DNA of 64,000 nucleotides from Pararge aegeria. Lineage: Eukaryota > Arthropoda > Insecta > Lepidoptera > Nymphalidae. The notes under the pieces were generated by a model. The model had not been told where the DNA came from and did not search any database. It saw nothing but the letters and a program-made list of their open reading frames with translations. A program made the position numbers and the translations under genes. Shown piece after piece: positions 62,346-64,000 of this stretch; within the stretch, counting starts at the first letter, position 1, and the number at the start of each line of letters is the position of its first letter. Location of the stretch: positions 16,432,501-16,496,500 of the forward strand of contig NC_053190.1 in the NCBI RefSeq assembly GCF_905163445.1, written 5' to 3'.

Positions 62346-62628
62346 CAAATTAAATCAAGTGACTCATGTCACCTAATTAATCTATTATAAAGTCACGCGT
62401 CACGGGTAGGTACTATGTGCGAGTCGGTCTTTTATCTTCAATAGGGTTGTCACTAACACTTAAAATCTTGTGAATTATTTGGTATGGAAAAATAAATATG
62501 CTTCTTTTGAGTTAATATTTTTACAGGGAGATTCCTTATGAAATACACTTCCGCATCCTTCTTCAGTATTTGGTAATTCGGTTACACGTTGTATAAAAGG
62601 TTTCATAATTTATTTCTGATTTTCTCAT

Positions 62629-62912
62629 GCGGTAATAGCCCAGTCGATAGGGCTTTAGCCTGTTTTTCGGCAGGACCGAGTTCGATCCTCGGCACGCTCC
62701 ACAAACTTCTCGGAGATATGTGCGTTTTGAATTTTAGCAAATTGATAAATATCACTGGTTGTAACGGTGATGGAAAACGCCGTGGTCCTGCAATGCCTGA
62801 TTCTTCAGTTCTCAAAAGGCTTGTTAAGTCTACCAATGTTAAACTTGGCCAGCATGGCTCATTCTGAGAGCCTAGTACCGGGCTGGTAATAGTTTGATGA
62901 CTATCATGAATG
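62629..62912 (+). mobile_element. SINE, family B, full length
   Basis: A box TAGCCCAGTCGATAGGGC and B box CGAGTTCGATCCTCG lie in a recognisable tRNA-like head. The body has TGTAACGGTGATGGAAAACG and the tail CGGGCTGGTAATAGTTTG. Confidence 0.85.
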
Positions 62913-64000
62913 TCTTTCTATATTTTTGACATGTACCTACATAAAACAAGTCATTATTCCAACTTTTAGATAAAATTTTAAGATATAAGTGTAAATAAAG
63001 GTATATATACCTCTTATGTATATATCGCTCTCTTGATTCCATGAAATTGATTGCTTCTTGGAATCAATGAAGTTAAAGTCATATTCAACTAATCTTATTG
63101 CTCTGTACTTTATCTTACAAGATTATTAAACTTTAACAAAGATCCATATTATACATAAAATACCTACAATAAATTACTCTACATACAAATAACTATATTT
63201 CATGATCACTTTTTTAACAGAATTATTAGACTAAGTAAAAAAAGGAATATTTAAACGGAATTTTATTTACAAAATTATAAACATACTGTTTCTTAAATTC
63301 AACCGCGTTGGCTACCAACGCGGAGCTGTGGTGAAATGTAATTTAATGTATAAGATTCTCTATGTACATAAGATCTAATTTTATATGTACATATTAAATT
63401 ATATTTAAATATATTATATCTTCCTCAAAAAGGGGTGTCTAAAGCAAATATATTTTTTCAAAAAACTGAATAGAAACGGTATGTTTACTAAAAAAAACAC
63501 TATCTAAAAATTATATTCAATATTGCTATCCTTATCTTAACCGAATGGTTAGTAAAGGATAGCATTACTAAATTTAATCTGTCGTCTGAATATTTATGAT
63601 TAGATTGTTTATTTTTAAATAACGCGATTGCGTTGTATTTCTGTTTTCCGGAAGGCTTATTATAATCCCAAACTTTCACAATCTATTAGGTACATATTTA
63701 AAGATTTTTTTTGTTATTAAAAAAATATTATTATATAAAATTAAAAACCAAAGGATGTTTATACATACATATTAAAAACTCCCCATTTCACCCCCTAACA
63801 CTGCTTTGAAATTTCCATTTTTGGAGGATAATTAAGCCCGAAAAGAAAATAAATTCTCCCTCGATGAACACACTAATACAAACTTTCACTACCTATTATA
63901 TACACTCTTAATGGTTAATTTTCTAATTTCAAAATATCTATTACCCTAACTGCAGATTTTAATATCTCAAACTTCCAACACCATTTTTACCCACTAAGGG
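62913..64000. other. AT-rich DNA, nothing recognised
   Basis: Only short hairpins, such as CCGCGTTGG-CTA-CCAACGCGG at 63303-63323. No gene or repeat family recognised. Confidence 0.4.

Noticed and set aside
1..64000. Bacterial or viral origin or contamination
   Set aside because: SINEs, LINE tails, Helitron and hAT signatures throughout are those of an insect nuclear genome, and no bacterial or viral gene cluster is visible.

Overview
The window looks like intergenic or intronic DNA from an AT-rich insect genome, almost certainly Lepidoptera and probably a butterfly. The call rests on the repeat content. There are tRNA-derived SINEs with a 3' end shared with RTE retrotransposons (…GTGGGCCGGTAATGGGTTG… followed by GATGATGA). 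There are Helitron-like elements ending in the hairpin CGCGGACGAAGTCGCG plus CTAG. CR1/L2- and Jockey-like LINE 3' ends carry ATTC, GAA, TTTGAA or ATT tails, and hAT MITEs start CAGTGGCGTGCA. There is no operon structure and no bacterial gene. Most open frames are chance frames or decayed retrotransposon coding sequence.

Layout. From 1 to 6.3 kb is a dense mosaic (LINE and RTE remnants, SINEs, a foldback MITE, two back-to-back perfect hairpins). From 6.3 to 9 kb is mostly single-copy AT-rich DNA, closed by a short CpG-rich block at 9.06-9.3 kb. From 9.7 to 33 kb is a nested repeat landscape. Its best-documented insertions are hAT MITEs with intact 8-bp target duplications at 22.1 and 25.6 kb and a Helitron-like element inside a SINE at 19.8 kb. 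It also holds an unidentified coding-like stretch near 23 kb and a degenerate tandem array at 29.5-30.0 kb. From 33 to 38 kb is mostly single-copy DNA. A strong CpG-rich island occupies 38.4-39.3 kb. On the minus strand it shows a TATA box, a first AUG in good context opening a short hydrophobic N-terminus, and a consensus 5' splice site. It is the best candidate for a host promoter and first exon.

From 40 to 64 kb repeats dominate again. The one large intact frame is a reverse transcriptase of a 5'-truncated CR1/L2-like LINE (42012-43574, minus) with catalytic motifs and 3' microsatellite tail. Other landmarks are an irregular tandem array at 47.5-49.0 kb split by a SINE and by a LINE with a 12-bp target duplication, two adjacent Helitron-like elements at 52.1-53.0 kb, a SINE whose tail matches the LINE at 42 kb (55.8 kb), and a three-layer nest at 59.4-60.0 kb.

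How the parts relate. The window records retrotransposition machinery (LINE reverse transcriptases) and the SINEs that appear to borrow LINE tails. Several LINE and SINE tails share a 3' stem-loop whose stem bases vary in compensating pairs, which suggests a structure read by the reverse transcriptase. Family names are working labels assigned from sequence pattern alone. Boundaries of old repeats are approximate.
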